Below the pieces are notes generated by a model. That model saw nothing but the letters and a program-made list of their open reading frames with translations. It did no database searches and was not told the DNA's origin. Of a stretch of 64,000 bases of DNA, positions 52,835 to 63,703 are shown one piece after another (within the stretch, counting starts at the first letter, position 1; every line of letters starts with the position of its first letter). The DNA comes from Motilimonas cestriensis (GTDB lineage: Bacteria; Pseudomonadota; Gammaproteobacteria; Enterobacterales; CBDFNC01), in NCBI RefSeq assembly GCF_021295315.1, contig NZ_JAIMJA010000005.1, positions 124,001-188,000 of the forward strand, read 5' to 3'. Both the position numbers and the translations under genes were made by a program.

Positions 52835-55800
52835 ATGGCTCGATTTTTTATCGATCGCCCTATTTTTGCATGGGTGATCTCGATTCTTATCATGGTGGCC
52901 GGTATTTTGGCTATCAAAGGTTTACCCGTGTCGCAATACCCCAGTATTGCGCCAACCAGTATCGTCGTTAATGCCTTTTATCCAGGTGCATCAGCTAAGA
53001 CCATGGAAGATACGGTGACTCAGGTTATTGAGCAGCGCATGACCGGTCTTGATAACTTGCGTTATATTTCTTCGACCAGTGATAGTTTTGGTAATGCACA
53101 AATTACTCTGACATTCAATGCTGAAGCAGATGCTGATATTGCGCAGGTACAAGTGCAGAACAAACTCTCTCTTGCTATGCCTTTACTGCCGCAAGAAGTT
53201 CAAAGCCAAGGGGTTAAAGTTAGTAAATCTAGCTCAGGGTTTTTAATGGTGGCGGCGTTTGTATCTTCAGATGGTTCGATGAATAAAAATGACGTAGCAG
53301 ACTATGTTGCGTCAAACATTCAAGACCCATTAAGCCGTGCTGAAGGGGTTGGTGAGTTACAATTATTCGGTGCCCAGTATGCGATGCGTATTTGGCTCGA
53401 CCCTCTTAGATTGACTCAATATAACCTGACCAGTCAGGATATCATGGCGTCGATTCGTGAGCAGAATGCACAAGTTTCTGCGGGGCAACTTGGTGGCTCT
53501 CCTTCTCTACCGGGTCAAGAGCTTAACGCGACGGTGTCAGCGCAGAGCCGCTTGCAGACGGTTGAGCAGTTTGAAAAAATTATCATCAAAGCCGATGTAT
53601 CTGGCGCTAAAGTTTACTTGGCCGATGTAGCGCGAGTAGAGCTGGGTGCTGAAAGCTATGCGGTTGAGTCTTATTATAATGGTAAGCCTGCTGCTGGCTT
53701 AGCGGTTAAGCTGGCGACCGGCGCTAATGCCTTGGATACAGCTGATGCAGTGAAAGAAAAGTTGGCTGAAATGCAACCTTTTTTCCCGCAAGGTTTAGAG
53801 GTGATGTATCCTTATGACACCACTCCATTTGTTGAAAAATCCATTGAAGGGGTTGTGCATACTCTGTTAGAAGCGGTAGTACTGGTATTTATTATCATGT
53901 ACCTTTTCCTACAGAACTTCCGTGCCACCTTGATCCCCACCATTGCTGTTCCTGTGGTTTTATTGGGAACCTTCGCGATTTTATCGGCGACAGGGTTCTC
54001 TATTAACACCTTAACCATGTTCGCCATGGTGCTTGCCATCGGCTTGCTGGTGGATGATGCCATTGTGGTGGTCGAAAACGTTGAACGTGTGATGCAAGAA
54101 GAGGGCTTAAGTCCGGTTGAAGCAACCCGTAAATCAATGGATCAAATTACAGGCGCCTTGGTTGGTATCGGTTTGACATTATCGGCGGTATTTGTGCCGA
54201 TGGCCTTTATGAGTGGCTCAACGGGTGTGATATATCGGCAGTTCTCAATTACGATTGTGTCTGCGATGGCGCTGTCTGTATTTGTGGCTATGGTATTAAC
54301 GCCAGCGTTATGTGCCACAATGCTTAAGCCTATTCCGAAAGGTCATAGCCATATTCAAACTGGCTTTTTTGGTTGGTTTAACCGTAGCTTTGACAAAATG
54401 ACATCAGGTTATCAGTCAACTGTCGCAGGCATTTTAAAGCGCTCTATTCGGGTAATGCTTATTTACCTTGCTTTAGTTGGTTTAGTTGCTTGGATATTCT
54501 TGCGTATGCCAACAGCCTTCTTACCTGACGAAGACCAAGGGGTATTATTCACTCAGGTTATTTTGCCGACTAACTCGACGCAAGAAAGTACCATTGAAGT
54601 ACTGCGCAAAATCGACAAGGTTTTCCTTGAGGATGAAGCGGCTAGTGTTCAGTCTGTGTTTAGTGTTGCTGGCTTTAGTTTTGCTGGTAGTGGTCAAAAC
54701 ATGGGTCTTTCATTTGTTAATTTAAAAGATTGGTCTGAGCGTGAAGCGCCGGGTCTGGATGTTAAATCAGTGGCTGGGCGAGCCATGGCGAGCTTTTCTC
54801 AAATCCAAGAAGCCTTTGTTTTTGCTTTTGTACCGCCCGCGGTGATTGAGCTAGGCACAGCTAACGGCTTTGACTTATATCTGCAAGATAAAAATGGCCT
54901 AGGGCATGATGCTTTGCTTGCTGCGCGAAATCAGCTATTGGGCATGGCAATGCAAAATCCTAATTTGGTCGGCGTAAGGCCCAATGGTCAAGAAGATGCA
55001 CCTATGTATCAGATTGATATTGATCACGCCAAACTGCGGGCACTGGGCATTAATATTAATGATGTGAACAGTGTACTCGGTACCGCTTGGGGTGGCGCTT
55101 ATGTGAATGACTTTATCGATCGCGGTCGAGTGAAGAAGGTCTATATGCAAGGTGAAGCAGGTTATCGTATGCAACCTGAAGATCTTGATTCTTGGTATGT
55201 TAAAAATGCAAACAATGAAATGGTGCCTTTTTCTGCGTTTGCTACGGGTCATTGGAACTTCGGCTCGCCGCGACTAGAGCGCTTTAATGGCTTACCCGCG
55301 ATGAATATTCAAGGTGGCACTGCGCCCGGTTACAGTACGGGTGATGCGATGGTTATCTTAGAAGACATGGCGAAACAGTTACCACCGGGCTTTGGTATTG
55401 AATGGAATGGTTTATCCTATGAAGAGCGGTTATCGGGTAACCAAGCGCCATTCTTATATGCCTTGTCTATCCTGGTAGTGTTCTTGGTATTGGCTGCCTT
55501 ATATGAAAGCTGGTCGGTGCCATTCTCTGTGGTATTAGTTGTGCCGTTGGGGATCATTGGTGCGCTATTAGCGATGAACGGTCGTGACTTACCTAATGAC
55601 GTGTTCTTCCAAGTAGGTCTATTAACAACGGTTGGCTTAGCAACGAAGAACGCCATTTTGATTGTAGAATTTGCCAAAGAATTCTATGAAAAAGGTGCCG
55701 ACTTGATAGATGCAACCTTACATGCTGTACGGGTTCGTTTACGTCCTATTCTAATGACGTCACTAGCATTTGGTTTAGGTGTGGTGCCTCTTGCTATTAG

Positions 55801-55957
55801 TACGGGTGTAGGCTCAGGTAGCCAAAATGCCATCGGTACGGCGGTATTGGGTGGCATGTTAAGTTCAACTTTCTTAGGTATTTTCTTTGTGCCGCTGTTC
55901 TTTGTCATAGTAGAGAAAATATTTAGTAAGCGAGAGCGTAAAGCCCACGTAGAATAA
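52835..55957 (+). CDS. RND multidrug efflux permease (AcrB/MexB-like, HAE-1)
   Basis: 1040 aa, an inner-membrane proton-driven trimer pump. Hallmarks: [17 protein letters not shown], proton-relay Asp-Asp in [12 protein letters not shown] (TM4), and a second repeat ending [14 protein letters not shown] and [12 protein letters not shown]. Cotranscribed 10 bp after the adaptor and ended by a strong terminator. Uses a separate outer-membrane channel. Confidence 0.95.
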   Translation: MARFFIDRPIFAWVISILIMVAGILAIKGLPVSQYPSIAPTSIVVNAFYPGASAKTMEDTVTQVIEQRMTGLDNLRYISSTSDSFGNAQITLTFNAEADADIAQVQVQNKLSLAMPLLPQEVQSQGVKVSKSSSGFLMVAAFVSSDGSMNKNDVADYVASNIQDPLSRAEGVGELQLFGAQYAMRIWLDPLRLTQYNLTSQDIMASIREQNAQVSAGQLGGSPSLPGQELNATVSAQSRLQTVEQFEKIIIKADVSGAKVYLADVARVELGAESYAVESYYNGKPAAGLAVKLATGANALDTADAVKEKLAEMQPFFPQGLEVMYPYDTTPFVEKSIEGVVHTLLEAVVLVFIIMYLFLQNFRATLIPTIAVPVVLLGTFAILSATGFSINTLTMFAMVLAIGLLVDDAIVVVENVERVMQEEGLSPVEATRKSMDQITGALVGIGLTLSAVFVPMAFMSGSTGVIYRQFSITIVSAMALSVFVAMVLTPALCATMLKPIPKGHSHIQTGFFGWFNRSFDKMTSGYQSTVAGILKRSIRVMLIYLALVGLVAWIFLRMPTAFLPDEDQGVLFTQVILPTNSTQESTIEVLRKIDKVFLEDEAASVQSVFSVAGFSFAGSGQNMGLSFVNLKDWSEREAPGLDVKSVAGRAMASFSQIQEAFVFAFVPPAVIELGTANGFDLYLQDKNGLGHDALLAARNQLLGMAMQNPNLVGVRPNGQEDAPMYQIDIDHAKLRALGININDVNSVLGTAWGGAYVNDFIDRGRVKKVYMQGEAGYRMQPEDLDSWYVKNANNEMVPFSAFATGHWNFGSPRLERFNGLPAMNIQGGTAPGYSTGDAMVILEDMAKQLPPGFGIEWNGLSYEERLSGNQAPFLYALSILVVFLVLAALYESWSVPFSVVLVVPLGIIGALLAMNGRDLPNDVFFQVGLLTTVGLATKNAILIVEFAKEFYEKGADLIDATLHAVRVRLRPILMTSLAFGLGVVPLAISTGVGSGSQNAIGTAVLGGMLSSTFLGIFFVPLFFVIVEKIFSKRERKAHVE

Positions 55958-55986
55958 ATGTTACTTAACCGATTTCCTATCTAGAA

Positions 55987-56014
55987 AAAGCCCAGTTTAG
56001 ACTGGGCTTTTTTT
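55987..56014 (+). terminator. Strong intrinsic terminator after the RND pump
   Basis: A 10-bp perfect stem AAAGCCCAGT/ACTGGGCTTT (55987-55996 with 56001-56010), a 4-nt loop and a T-run of eight. Confidence 0.9.
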
Positions 56015-56209
56015 TATCTAGTTTTTATATATTTCTTTACTATCGATTTTTCGACTTTTATTTTGTTGATTTTGTTATCAAATATGTTCCTAATTTCTAT
56101 ATATTGGTTCATTATTCTGTCATATTTGTCTGGATCAGCTTAGGGGGGAATTAGTTCGATTTATCGCTATGCTTAACAGGTATTAAACATACTTTTCACA
56201 AGGTTAATT

Positions 56210-57760
56210 ATGACAACGAATTCCATCAATCGAGATCCACAAGAAGTGAGTTACTCAGCTCAAGATCAATTGGTATCAACTACGGATCTACGTGGTGTCA
56301 TTAATTATGCCAACCCGATTTTTTGTCAAGTAGCGGGTTACACCTTAGAAGAGCTGAATAATAAGAATCATAATATTGTGCGTCATCCGGATATGCCGTC
56401 CGCAGCATTTGCTGACTTATGGGGCAACATTAAAGCCGGTAAACATTGGCGTGGTATGGTGAAAAATCGCTGTAAAGATGGGCGCTACTATTGGGTGGAT
56501 GCTTATGTTACGCCTATGCTCGAGAAAGGTAAGGTGGTTGGGTATCAGTCGGTTCGAGTATTGCCAACAGACACACAGAAGCGGCAAGCACAGCAGTTGT
56601 ATAAAAGATTAGCTATTGGTAAATCGTTGCCTTGGCGTTTAAGTGAGCATGCTCGTATTAAATGGGCACTGGTTGCTATTTCCGTGTTGTTGCTGCTGAT
56701 TGCGCCAATATTTTTTTCTGGTCTGACACTAACCGGAGTTAATGGGGTTTTGCTTGCCATCTTCGCGGTGTTGCTTAAGCCCGAGTTATTCGATGTTCCG
56801 CGTTATATTGCTAAATTAAAGCTAAGCAATGACAGCGTTTCTCGCCACGTTTATTCCGGCTATGGGCCGGCATCGGTATTGGACTTTTCGATTGGTTTAT
56901 ATCAAGCAAAAGTACGCACTATACTTGGTCGCAGCAATGACTCAGCCAATAATGTCAAAGAGGTGGCCTGCTCGCTACAGGTTACCGCGGAGCACAGCCA
57001 AGCGGCGATTGAGAAGCAGTCATTTGAGTTGCAACAAGTAGCGGCGGCAATCAACCAAATGTCGACGGCCACGGCGGAAATAGCCCATACCACAGTAAGC
57101 AGCGCTGAGCGCATTAATGTGGTTAATGATCATTGTAAGCGGTCATTGGTGCAAGTGGATGAAACATTTCGTACGGTAACGAATCTTGCAACACAGATGC
57201 AAAATTCAGCCGATTCAGCGCCTAAATTAGCCGCAGAAGCTGACAAAATTAGTGGTTTTATGGGGGAGATTTTATGGGTGGCCGACCAAACCAATTTACT
57301 GGCGCTAAATGCTTCTATTGAAGCGGCAAGAGCGGGTGAACATGGTCGTGGTTTTGCCGTGGTTGCTGATGAAGTGCGCAGTTTAAGTATGCGAACCCAT
57401 AAAGTAACGAAGCAGATCGGCACGTCAATCGCGGGTATGCAGGAAATGTTAGAAAGTTGGGTGAAAGCAATGGCTGATGGGGCACAAGAAGCGCAATTAA
57501 CACTTAAGAGTACCGAACAAAGTAAATTGATGATTAATGATATTAGCGAACAAATGGCGGTGTTATCTGATTTGGCGATTCAAATTTCAGCTGCCAGCGA
57601 AGAGCAAAGCGCGACGATTGAGGAAATTAATCGCAACATCACTAATCTTAATGATGGCGCTAATGAAAGTGTGCGCTTATCTAATGCAGTCAGTCATGAT
57701 ATTGAATCACTTAATAAAAGTGCCGACAAATTGAGCGCATTAGCCCACACTTTTAATTAA
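56210..57760 (+). CDS. PAS-domain chemotaxis receptor, Aer-like
   Basis: 516 aa. An N-terminal PAS domain (about 15-120) with [10 protein letters not shown], the aerotaxis-type FAD or haem-binding block, then two membrane segments (about 150-190), and the MA signalling domain with tip [18 protein letters not shown]. Like E. coli Aer, the PAS is cytoplasmic at the N-terminus, so it probably senses redox/oxygen. Its stop overlaps the convergent msrQ stop by 4 bp. Confidence 0.9.
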   Translation: MTTNSINRDPQEVSYSAQDQLVSTTDLRGVINYANPIFCQVAGYTLEELNNKNHNIVRHPDMPSAAFADLWGNIKAGKHWRGMVKNRCKDGRYYWVDAYVTPMLEKGKVVGYQSVRVLPTDTQKRQAQQLYKRLAIGKSLPWRLSEHARIKWALVAISVLLLLIAPIFFSGLTLTGVNGVLLAIFAVLLKPELFDVPRYIAKLKLSNDSVSRHVYSGYGPASVLDFSIGLYQAKVRTILGRSNDSANNVKEVACSLQVTAEHSQAAIEKQSFELQQVAAAINQMSTATAEIAHTTVSSAERINVVNDHCKRSLVQVDETFRTVTNLATQMQNSADSAPKLAAEADKISGFMGEILWVADQTNLLALNASIEAARAGEHGRGFAVVADEVRSLSMRTHKVTKQIGTSIAGMQEMLESWVKAMADGAQEAQLTLKSTEQSKLMINDISEQMAVLSDLAIQISAASEEQSATIEEINRNITNLNDGANESVRLSNAVSHDIESLNKSADKLSALAHTFN

Positions 57761-58383
57761 GCGACCTTAGGTCTGATCTTTTTAGGTATGTATGCCATCA
57801 GCTTTTGACGGCGAAGCAATAGTAGCAATGCCGCGATAATTAAGTAGATAGTTGGCTCAAACACCGCTGACTTCACCGACCAGTAATAATGGATGGGCAC
57901 TAACAGCACGATGAGGTAAACCCAATTGTGAAGTTTTTGCCAGTTTCTGCCCATTTTGCGTCGGATGCGGTTGGCCGAGGTAATACCCAACGCAATCAGT
58001 AACAGTAGGGCAATTAAGCCCAAGGTAATATAAGGGCGTTTTATCACTTCTTCGACGAAGAGATCAATGCGTCCTGCTAAATCAAGTAGCCAAAAAATTC
58101 CCACATGGATTAGGGCGTAGGCTAACACCCAAAGCCCTAAAAGCCGCCGGGTTTGCAGTAGGAATCCCCATTTTATCCACTTGGCAACGGGGCTGATCAG
58201 TAAAGTAATAAACAATAAGTTTAATGCCCCTTTCCCTGTAAAGTGAGTAAGGTACTGCACCGGGTCGCCCCCGAGCTGCTGACTAAAAGTCTGCCATGCT
58301 AGCCAGCATAAAGGTAATAACGCTGCCCCATGCAGCATCACTTTAACAGTGCTGATATGTCTAGCAACCCAAGTTTTAACCAT
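57757..58383 (-). CDS. msrQ: MsrQ, haem-binding membrane subunit of the methionine sulfoxide reductase
   Basis: 208 aa, six membrane segments of the ferric reductase-like YedZ family ([15 protein letters not shown] with a haem His, [22 protein letters not shown] with His residues). It passes electrons to periplasmic MsrP for repair of oxidised Met. The start overlaps the msrP stop by one base (TAATG). Confidence 0.93.
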   Translation of the reverse strand: MVKTWVARHISTVKVMLHGAALLPLCWLAWQTFSQQLGGDPVQYLTHFTGKGALNLLFITLLISPVAKWIKWGFLLQTRRLLGLWVLAYALIHVGIFWLLDLAGRIDLFVEEVIKRPYITLGLIALLLLIALGITSANRIRRKMGRNWQKLHNWVYLIVLLVPIHYYWSVKSAVFEPTIYLIIAALLLLLRRQKLMAYIPKKIRPKVA

Positions 58384-59378
58384 TAATAAAATTTCCTTAA
58401 ATCCATCCCTTTATATAAAGATGCCACTTCGTCGCCATAGCCATTAAACATTAAGGTATCAATGCGCTCGGCGCGAAAGCCATCAGCGATACGGCGCTCG
58501 GTGGCCTGGCTCCATCTTGGGTGATCAACTTGTGGGTTAACATTGGCATAGAAGCCATACTCGTTGGACGCTAATGCTTGCCATGTGGTTGGAGGCTCTT
58601 TCTCGGTAAGTGTGATTTTGACAATACTTTTAATGCTTTTGAAGCCGTATTTCCATGGCACCACTAAGCGGATTGGTGCGCCGTTTTGTGCTGGCAATGT
58701 TTTACCGTAAAGGCCCACTGATAACAAGGTGAGTGGATGCATTGCCTCGGCGATGGTTAAACCCTCGACATAAGGATAGGGAATGCCACCACCAAGGCGA
58801 GAGGCTTGGCCTGGCATTTGTTTAGGGTCGTACAAGGTTTGAAACGCAACATATTTGGCTTTGGAGGTTGGATTGACTTTTTTGATTAAGTCAGCCAAAG
58901 AAAAGCCCAGCCATGGGATCACCATAGACCAAGCTTCAACGCAGCGTAAGCGATAGATGCGCTCTTCAATAGGGTGGTTTTTCAATATTTCATCCATTGA
59001 AAAGGTGCGGGGGTTCTCCACTTCACCATCAATCCTGATTGACCAAGGCTCAGGATTAAAACCCTTTGAATTTTCTATTGGATCGGTTTTGTCGGTGCCA
59101 AATTCATAGAAGTTATTATGACTGGTTACTTTGCTCTCTGGTGTCAGTACTTCGGATAAATTATTCGGCACCTTCTTGGCAATGGTTAATGGTTTAGGCT
59201 GGTAAACCGCTTGCTCTGGGACCACAACTTCATCTTCAAATAAGCCAAAAATACCGGCGTGCGCGGCTGGGCTGACGGCTGCACTTCCCGCAATTAAGCC
59301 TGAAGCTTTAATGATATTACGTCGGTTTAGGTAAACCGATTCGGGAGTAATGTCTGAGCTGAGAATTTTTTTTGTCAT
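58383..59378 (-). CDS. msrP: MsrP, periplasmic protein-methionine-sulfoxide reductase catalytic subunit
   Basis: 331 aa, a molybdopterin enzyme of the sulfite oxidase family. It has a Tat signal ([17 protein letters not shown]) and the Mo-binding Cys in [15 protein letters not shown]. It repairs oxidised Met in envelope proteins together with MsrQ, the next gene. Length matches E. coli YedY (about 334 aa). Start ATG 59378 with AAGG about 13 bases upstream. Confidence 0.95.
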   Translation of the reverse strand: MTKKILSSDITPESVYLNRRNIIKASGLIAGSAAVSPAAHAGIFGLFEDEVVVPEQAVYQPKPLTIAKKVPNNLSEVLTPESKVTSHNNFYEFGTDKTDPIENSKGFNPEPWSIRIDGEVENPRTFSMDEILKNHPIEERIYRLRCVEAWSMVIPWLGFSLADLIKKVNPTSKAKYVAFQTLYDPKQMPGQASRLGGGIPYPYVEGLTIAEAMHPLTLLSVGLYGKTLPAQNGAPIRLVVPWKYGFKSIKSIVKITLTEKEPPTTWQALASNEYGFYANVNPQVDHPRWSQATERRIADGFRAERIDTLMFNGYGDEVASLYKGMDLRKFY

Positions 59379-59681
59379 CGTTAGAATGCCTTAATCAATA
59401 AGCGTTAATGCGCTGTCGCCACTATAAAATGGCGGCGCTTAAATGATGAGACCGAGTCGATAGGGTTTGTATTTCATTTTTTCTATTCCGTTTTGCAGCT
59501 TAGATTTATAACCAAGTATCGCATACTGGAACAACACATCTTGAAATTGTAAGGTTATATACGACCTGATGATGAAAAAGATCCTTCTCAATTAAGCCTA
59601 ATTTTATTCATGCCACTGTCTATTGGCGCGCGTTTCAGGTAAAATTTCGCGCCTATTTTATAATCCAATTCGAGTAACGAC
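59379..59681. other. 303-bp divergent promoter region of msrP and prfB
   Basis: No gene. It contains the promoters of the two divergent units; a TATAAT at 59659-59664 is the best -10 for prfB. A GCGCG-rich imperfect inverted repeat (GGCGCG and CGCGCC, 59625-59653) precedes it. Confidence 0.45.
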
Positions 59682-60780
59682 ATGTTCGAAGTAAATCCAG
59701 TAAACAATTTAATTAAGGAGCTGTCTGAGCGGACTGAGCTTCTTAGGGGGTACCTTTGACTACGAGGCCAAGAAAGAACGCCTTGAAGAAGTCTCCCGTG
59801 AGTTAGAGTCACCTGAAGTTTGGAATGAGCCAGAGCGCGCCCAAGCACTGGGCAAAGAGCGCAGTGCCCTTGAAGCCGTGGTGGAAACCATTGATGTGAT
59901 GGAGTCAGGTCTTGAAGATGTTGCTGGCTTAGTCGAGTTGGCGGTTGAAGCAGAAGATGAAGATACTTTTAACGAAGCGCAAGCAGAACTCGCTGAGCTT
60001 GAAGCTAGGTTAGAAGTGCTTGAATTTCGTCGCATGTTCTCTGGCCCTCATGATAGCAGTGATTGTTACTTGGATTTACAAGCTGGCTCGGGTGGTACAG
60101 AAGCCCAAGATTGGGCCAGTATGTTACTGCGCATGTATTTGCGTTGGGGTGAGGCTCATGGCCTTAAAACCGAGCTGATTGAAGTATCAGATGGCGATGT
60201 TGCCGGCATCAAAAGTGCCACCATTCGCTTTGAGGGTGAATACGCCTATGGTTGGCTGCGCACCGAAACGGGCGTGCATCGCTTAGTGCGCAAATCGCCG
60301 TTTGACTCAGGTGGCCGCCGTCATACCTCATTTGCGTCGGCATTTATTTACCCTGAAATAGACGACAATATTGCCGTGGATATCAACCCGTCAGACCTAC
60401 GTATCGATGTTTATCGTGCCTCAGGTGCGGGTGGTCAGCACGTAAACACCACCGAATCAGCGGTGCGTATTACCCACGTGCCAACCAATATTGTGGTGCA
60501 ATGTCAAAACGACCGTTCGCAGCACAAGAACAAAGATCAGGCGATGAAGCAACTTAAAGCTAAGTTGTATGAGCATGAGCTACAAAAGCAAAACTCAGAA
60601 AAACAAGCCAATGAAGATAACAAGTCTGATATCGGATGGGGCAGCCAAATTCGCTCTTATGTATTAGATGATTCGCGTATAAAAGACTTACGCACCGGTA
60701 TCGAAAACCGTAATACTCAAGCAGTATTAGACGGTGACTTAGACAAATTTATAGAAGCTAGTTTGAAATCTGGCCTTTAA
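59682..60780 (+). CDS. prfB: Peptide chain release factor 2, with programmed +1 frameshift
   Basis: RF2 ends translation at UGA and UAA. The first frame runs from ATG 59682 to an in-frame TGA (59757-59759) after 25 codons. The context AGGGGGTACCTTTGAC carries a Shine-Dalgarno-like AGGGGG (59745-59750) just before CTT TGA C, the classical slip site, and reading continues at GAC 59758 in the next frame to 60780. The joined product is 365 aa, the same as E. coli RF2, with the SPF anticodon-like motif in SPFDSGG and the catalytic GGQ ([10 protein letters not shown]). Low RF2 raises slipping, so the gene regulates itself. lysS follows by 21 bp. Confidence 0.96.
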
Positions 60781-60801
60781 TCACTTTTTGAGAATGACAT
60801 C

Positions 60802-62337
60802 ATGACTGAACAAGTACAAGACGAAAACAAACTGATTGCTGAGCGTCGCGGCAAACTAGATCAAATTCGCGTTAACTGCCCAGCCAATGGCCACCCGAAT
60901 ACTTTTGATCGTGAGCATTACACCCAAGACTTACAAGCTGAGCACGGTGAAAAAAGCAAAGAAGAGCTAGAAGGTGCGGGTATTATCGTTGCCATTGCGG
61001 GCCGTATTATGGCTAAGCGTGGCCCTTTCCTTGTGTTACAAGATATGAAAGGTCGTATTCAAGCTTACGCAGACAAGAAAGTGCAAGCTGATCTGAAAGA
61101 AAAGTATGGCTTACTGGACGTGGGTGACATCATTGGCGTGAAAGGCCAGCTACATAAATCGGGTAAAGGCGATTTATATGTGAACATGGGTGAGTATGAA
61201 TTACTGACTAAATCACTGCGTCCACTGCCAGAGAAGTTTCATGGGCTAGCGGATCAAGAAACCAAGTACCGTCAGCGTTACATCGATTTAATGATGAGCC
61301 AAGAAACGCGCGATACTTTTAAAATCCGCTCTAAAGTCGTTGAAGGTATTCGTCGTTACTTAAGCGACCGTGATTTCATGGAAGTTGAAACGCCGATGCT
61401 ACAAGTGATCCCAGGTGGCGCGAGTGCGCGTCCATTTGTGACACATCATAATGCCCTAAGCATCGACATGTTCTTACGAATTGCACCTGAGCTATACCTA
61501 AAGCGCTTAGTCGTAGGTGGTTTTGAGCGTGTATTTGAAATTAACCGAAACTTTCGTAACGAAGGTTTGAGTGTGCGCCATAACCCTGAATTCACCATGA
61601 TTGAATTCTACCAAGCATACGCAGATTACAAAGATCTGATGAACTTAACGGAAGATATGTTGCGTACCTTGTCACAAGACATCTTAGGTACAACTTCGAT
61701 CCGTAATACCAAAAAAGACGCTGAAGGCAATGTGATTGAAGAAGTGTTCTACGACTTTGGTCAGCCATTTGCACGTATTTCGATGATTGACGCGGTTATT
61801 CAGCATAACCCTGACTTTGATGAAGCGGTTATCCGTGACCCACAAGGCAACTTTGAGCAACTCAAAGCGTACGCCAAGCAAGTGGGCGTTAAGTTCCCTG
61901 AAAGCGCTGATGTATGGGGCCCAGGCCGCGTATTGTGTGAAATCTTTGAAGAAACCGCTGAGCACTTACTGATCCAACCAACCTTTATCACTGAATATCC
62001 GTGGGAAGTATCGCCATTAGCGCGTCGTAACGATGACAATGAATTTATTACTGACCGTTTTGAGTTCTTCATCGGTGGCCGTGAACTGGCTAACGGTTTC
62101 TCTGAGCTTAACGATGCACAAGATCAAGCAGAGCGCTTCCGTAAGCAGGTAGAAGAGAAAGATGCCGGTGATGATGAAGCAATGCACTTCGATGAAGACT
62201 ACATCACTGCACTCGAGTTTGGTCTACCACCAACAGCAGGACAAGGTATCGGTATCGACCGTTTAGTGATGATTTTCACTGACAGCCCATCGATTAAAGA
62301 TGTACTCTTGTTCCCTCATATGCGTCCGCTAGCTTAA
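60802..62337 (+). CDS. lysS: Lysyl-tRNA synthetase, class II
   Basis: 511 aa. N-terminal OB-fold anticodon-binding domain (about 60-180), then the class II catalytic domain with motif 2 [14 protein letters not shown] and motif 3 [11 protein letters not shown]. Charges tRNA-Lys. Same order prfB-lysS as in E. coli. Ends at a strong terminator. Confidence 0.97.
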   Translation: MTEQVQDENKLIAERRGKLDQIRVNCPANGHPNTFDREHYTQDLQAEHGEKSKEELEGAGIIVAIAGRIMAKRGPFLVLQDMKGRIQAYADKKVQADLKEKYGLLDVGDIIGVKGQLHKSGKGDLYVNMGEYELLTKSLRPLPEKFHGLADQETKYRQRYIDLMMSQETRDTFKIRSKVVEGIRRYLSDRDFMEVETPMLQVIPGGASARPFVTHHNALSIDMFLRIAPELYLKRLVVGGFERVFEINRNFRNEGLSVRHNPEFTMIEFYQAYADYKDLMNLTEDMLRTLSQDILGTTSIRNTKKDAEGNVIEEVFYDFGQPFARISMIDAVIQHNPDFDEAVIRDPQGNFEQLKAYAKQVGVKFPESADVWGPGRVLCEIFEETAEHLLIQPTFITEYPWEVSPLARRNDDNEFITDRFEFFIGGRELANGFSELNDAQDQAERFRKQVEEKDAGDDEAMHFDEDYITALEFGLPPTAGQGIGIDRLVMIFTDSPSIKDVLLFPHMRPLA

Positions 62338-62358
62338 GTTAGGCAAGTGTGCATGGAG

Positions 62359-62397
62359 GCCCCAAGCGGTGACGACCGCTTGGGGCTTTTTCGTTTT
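62359..62397 (+). terminator. Strong terminator after lysS
   Basis: A 12-bp perfect stem (62359-62370 with 62375-62386), loop of four, followed by T-rich sequence. Confidence 0.92.
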
Positions 62398-62465
62398 TGT
62401 CAGCTTAGCTGTATGTAGTGGCATAGTTGATTTTGTGTGTTTTTGTTTAAAGTTGAGGGGATATT

Positions 62466-63179
62466 GTGGAGCCGAGTATCATACTTGCTGTGGTCGTGAT
62501 TGCGATGGGGTCATTTATTCAGTCCGCCACAGGTTTTGGTTTGGCGATTGCCACCGCGCCCATTCTTATCTTTATTTCGATTGATTATGTGCCCGCGCCA
62601 ATCACTATTATTGGCTTGATCTTGTCCTTGTTTAACGCTTGGCAATATCGCAGTAACTTTTCATTACAAGGGCTATTGCACGCCTTGGTAGGCCGTGTGC
62701 CGGGCTCGTTAGCCGGTGGGGCAGTGCTGATGTGGGTCAATGCGGCGCAGTTAACCTTGTTGATTGGGCTATCGGTGATTGCGGCGGTGTTGGTCAGTTT
62801 ACTGCCAATTAAAATCGAGCCAACGCCAAAGCGTCTAGCCATTGCGGGATTTTTCTCTGGCTTATTTGGCACCAGTGCCGGCATTGGCGGGCCGCCGATG
62901 GCGCTATTAATGCAACACGGTGAAGCGAATGTGATCCGCGCTAATTTATCCGCTTTTTTTGTCGTCAGTTCCATTCTATCTTTGCTAGTACAAGGCGGTG
63001 CCGGCTATTTAAATTGGCATCATTTTAGTCTCACTTTACCGCTGATCCCTGCTTGTTTAGTCGGCTATTATGTCGCTAAAAAAACCAATCATCTATTGTC
63101 GAAACAGCAGATCAGAATGATGTCACTGACCTTATGCAGTGTGTCAGGAGTATCAGCGGTGGTGAGTTATTTGTATTAG
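62466..63179 (+). CDS. Sulfite exporter TauE/SafE family membrane protein
   Basis: 237 aa, about seven to eight membrane segments. TauE-type pattern: SFIQSATGFGLAIATAPIL near the start, GRVPGSLAGG and FSGLFGTSAGIGGPPMALL in the second half. Transports an anion such as sulfite or an organosulfonate by family. GTG start 62466 with GAGGGG upstream. Convergent with yecH. Confidence 0.85.
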   Translation: MEPSIILAVVVIAMGSFIQSATGFGLAIATAPILIFISIDYVPAPITIIGLILSLFNAWQYRSNFSLQGLLHALVGRVPGSLAGGAVLMWVNAAQLTLLIGLSVIAAVLVSLLPIKIEPTPKRLAIAGFFSGLFGTSAGIGGPPMALLMQHGEANVIRANLSAFFVVSSILSLLVQGGAGYLNWHHFSLTLPLIPACLVGYYVAKKTNHLLSKQQIRMMSLTLCSVSGVSAVVSYLY

Positions 63180-63187
63180 TGGTGAGT

Positions 63188-63214
63188 GGGCTTTGAATGC
63201 TTTGTTCAAAGCCC
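63188..63214. terminator. Hairpin between the TauE-family gene and yecH
   Basis: A perfect 10-bp stem GGGCTTTGAA/TTCAAAGCCC (63188-63197 with 63205-63214) with a 7-nt loop, between converging stops. U-tracts are weak on both sides. Confidence 0.55.
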
Positions 63215-63250
63215 TGCAACTCAACGAAGATAGCTTGGTTATAAGTTTTA

Positions 63251-63496
63251 TTAGTGATGTGAACAACAGTGGCCGGCCGCTTTTTTGAATGCGCTTTCCG
63301 ATCCTTCAAATTTGCCTTTGTTTTTTAAAAATTCAATGGCTTCCACAACATTCATTCCTTGCACTTTACAGCTGCGGTACTGCGCTTGTTCGCCAAATGC
63401 CTGATTCAAAGCTGCCGCTAAAGATTCATTATTGTAGGTTGCTTGAGAGGCTTCCATTAGGTTTAAAATATCGTGAACGTGGACGTTGTTGCTCAT
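63251..63496 (-). CDS. yecH: YecH family small metal-binding-like protein
   Basis: 81 aa. N-terminal VHVHDILNLMEASQATY, middle FGEQAQYRSCKVQGM with Cys, and an acidic/basic end with CCSHH. It matches E. coli YecH in length and layout, where the C-terminal Cys/His pattern suggests metal binding. ATG 63496 with AGGAGC-type ribosome site upstream on the minus strand. Confidence 0.8.
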   Translation of the reverse strand: MSNNVHVHDILNLMEASQATYNNESLAAALNQAFGEQAQYRSCKVQGMNVVEAIEFLKNKGKFEGSESAFKKAAGHCCSHH

Positions 63497-63703
63497 GGCG
63501 TTAGCTCCTAAATATTAATAGCAGCAAAGTCCCACAACCGTGATTGAGTGGCAACTGACATTTTGGTTTGTGATGATGTAAATCAAATTAGGCTCTGCAA
63601 TTATTACTTTAGAGGTGTTTTTCACCTCAGGTAATTTTGTCATTAGATGGTAATCTAATTCTGTTGTTACTGTTAACTTTCATCATTATCGGAAGGAATG
63701 TTT

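Noticed and set aside
55417-55908. Minus-strand frames of 74-86 codons within the RND permease gene
   Set aside because: Antisense shadows caused by codon bias of the permease.
59682-59759. Apparent nonsense mutation early in prfB
   Set aside because: It is the normal programmed frameshift, with all elements of the slip site present.
59588-60035. Minus-strand frames over the prfB start
   Set aside because: Ser-rich shadow translation opposite the acidic coiled-coil part of RF2; no ribosome site.
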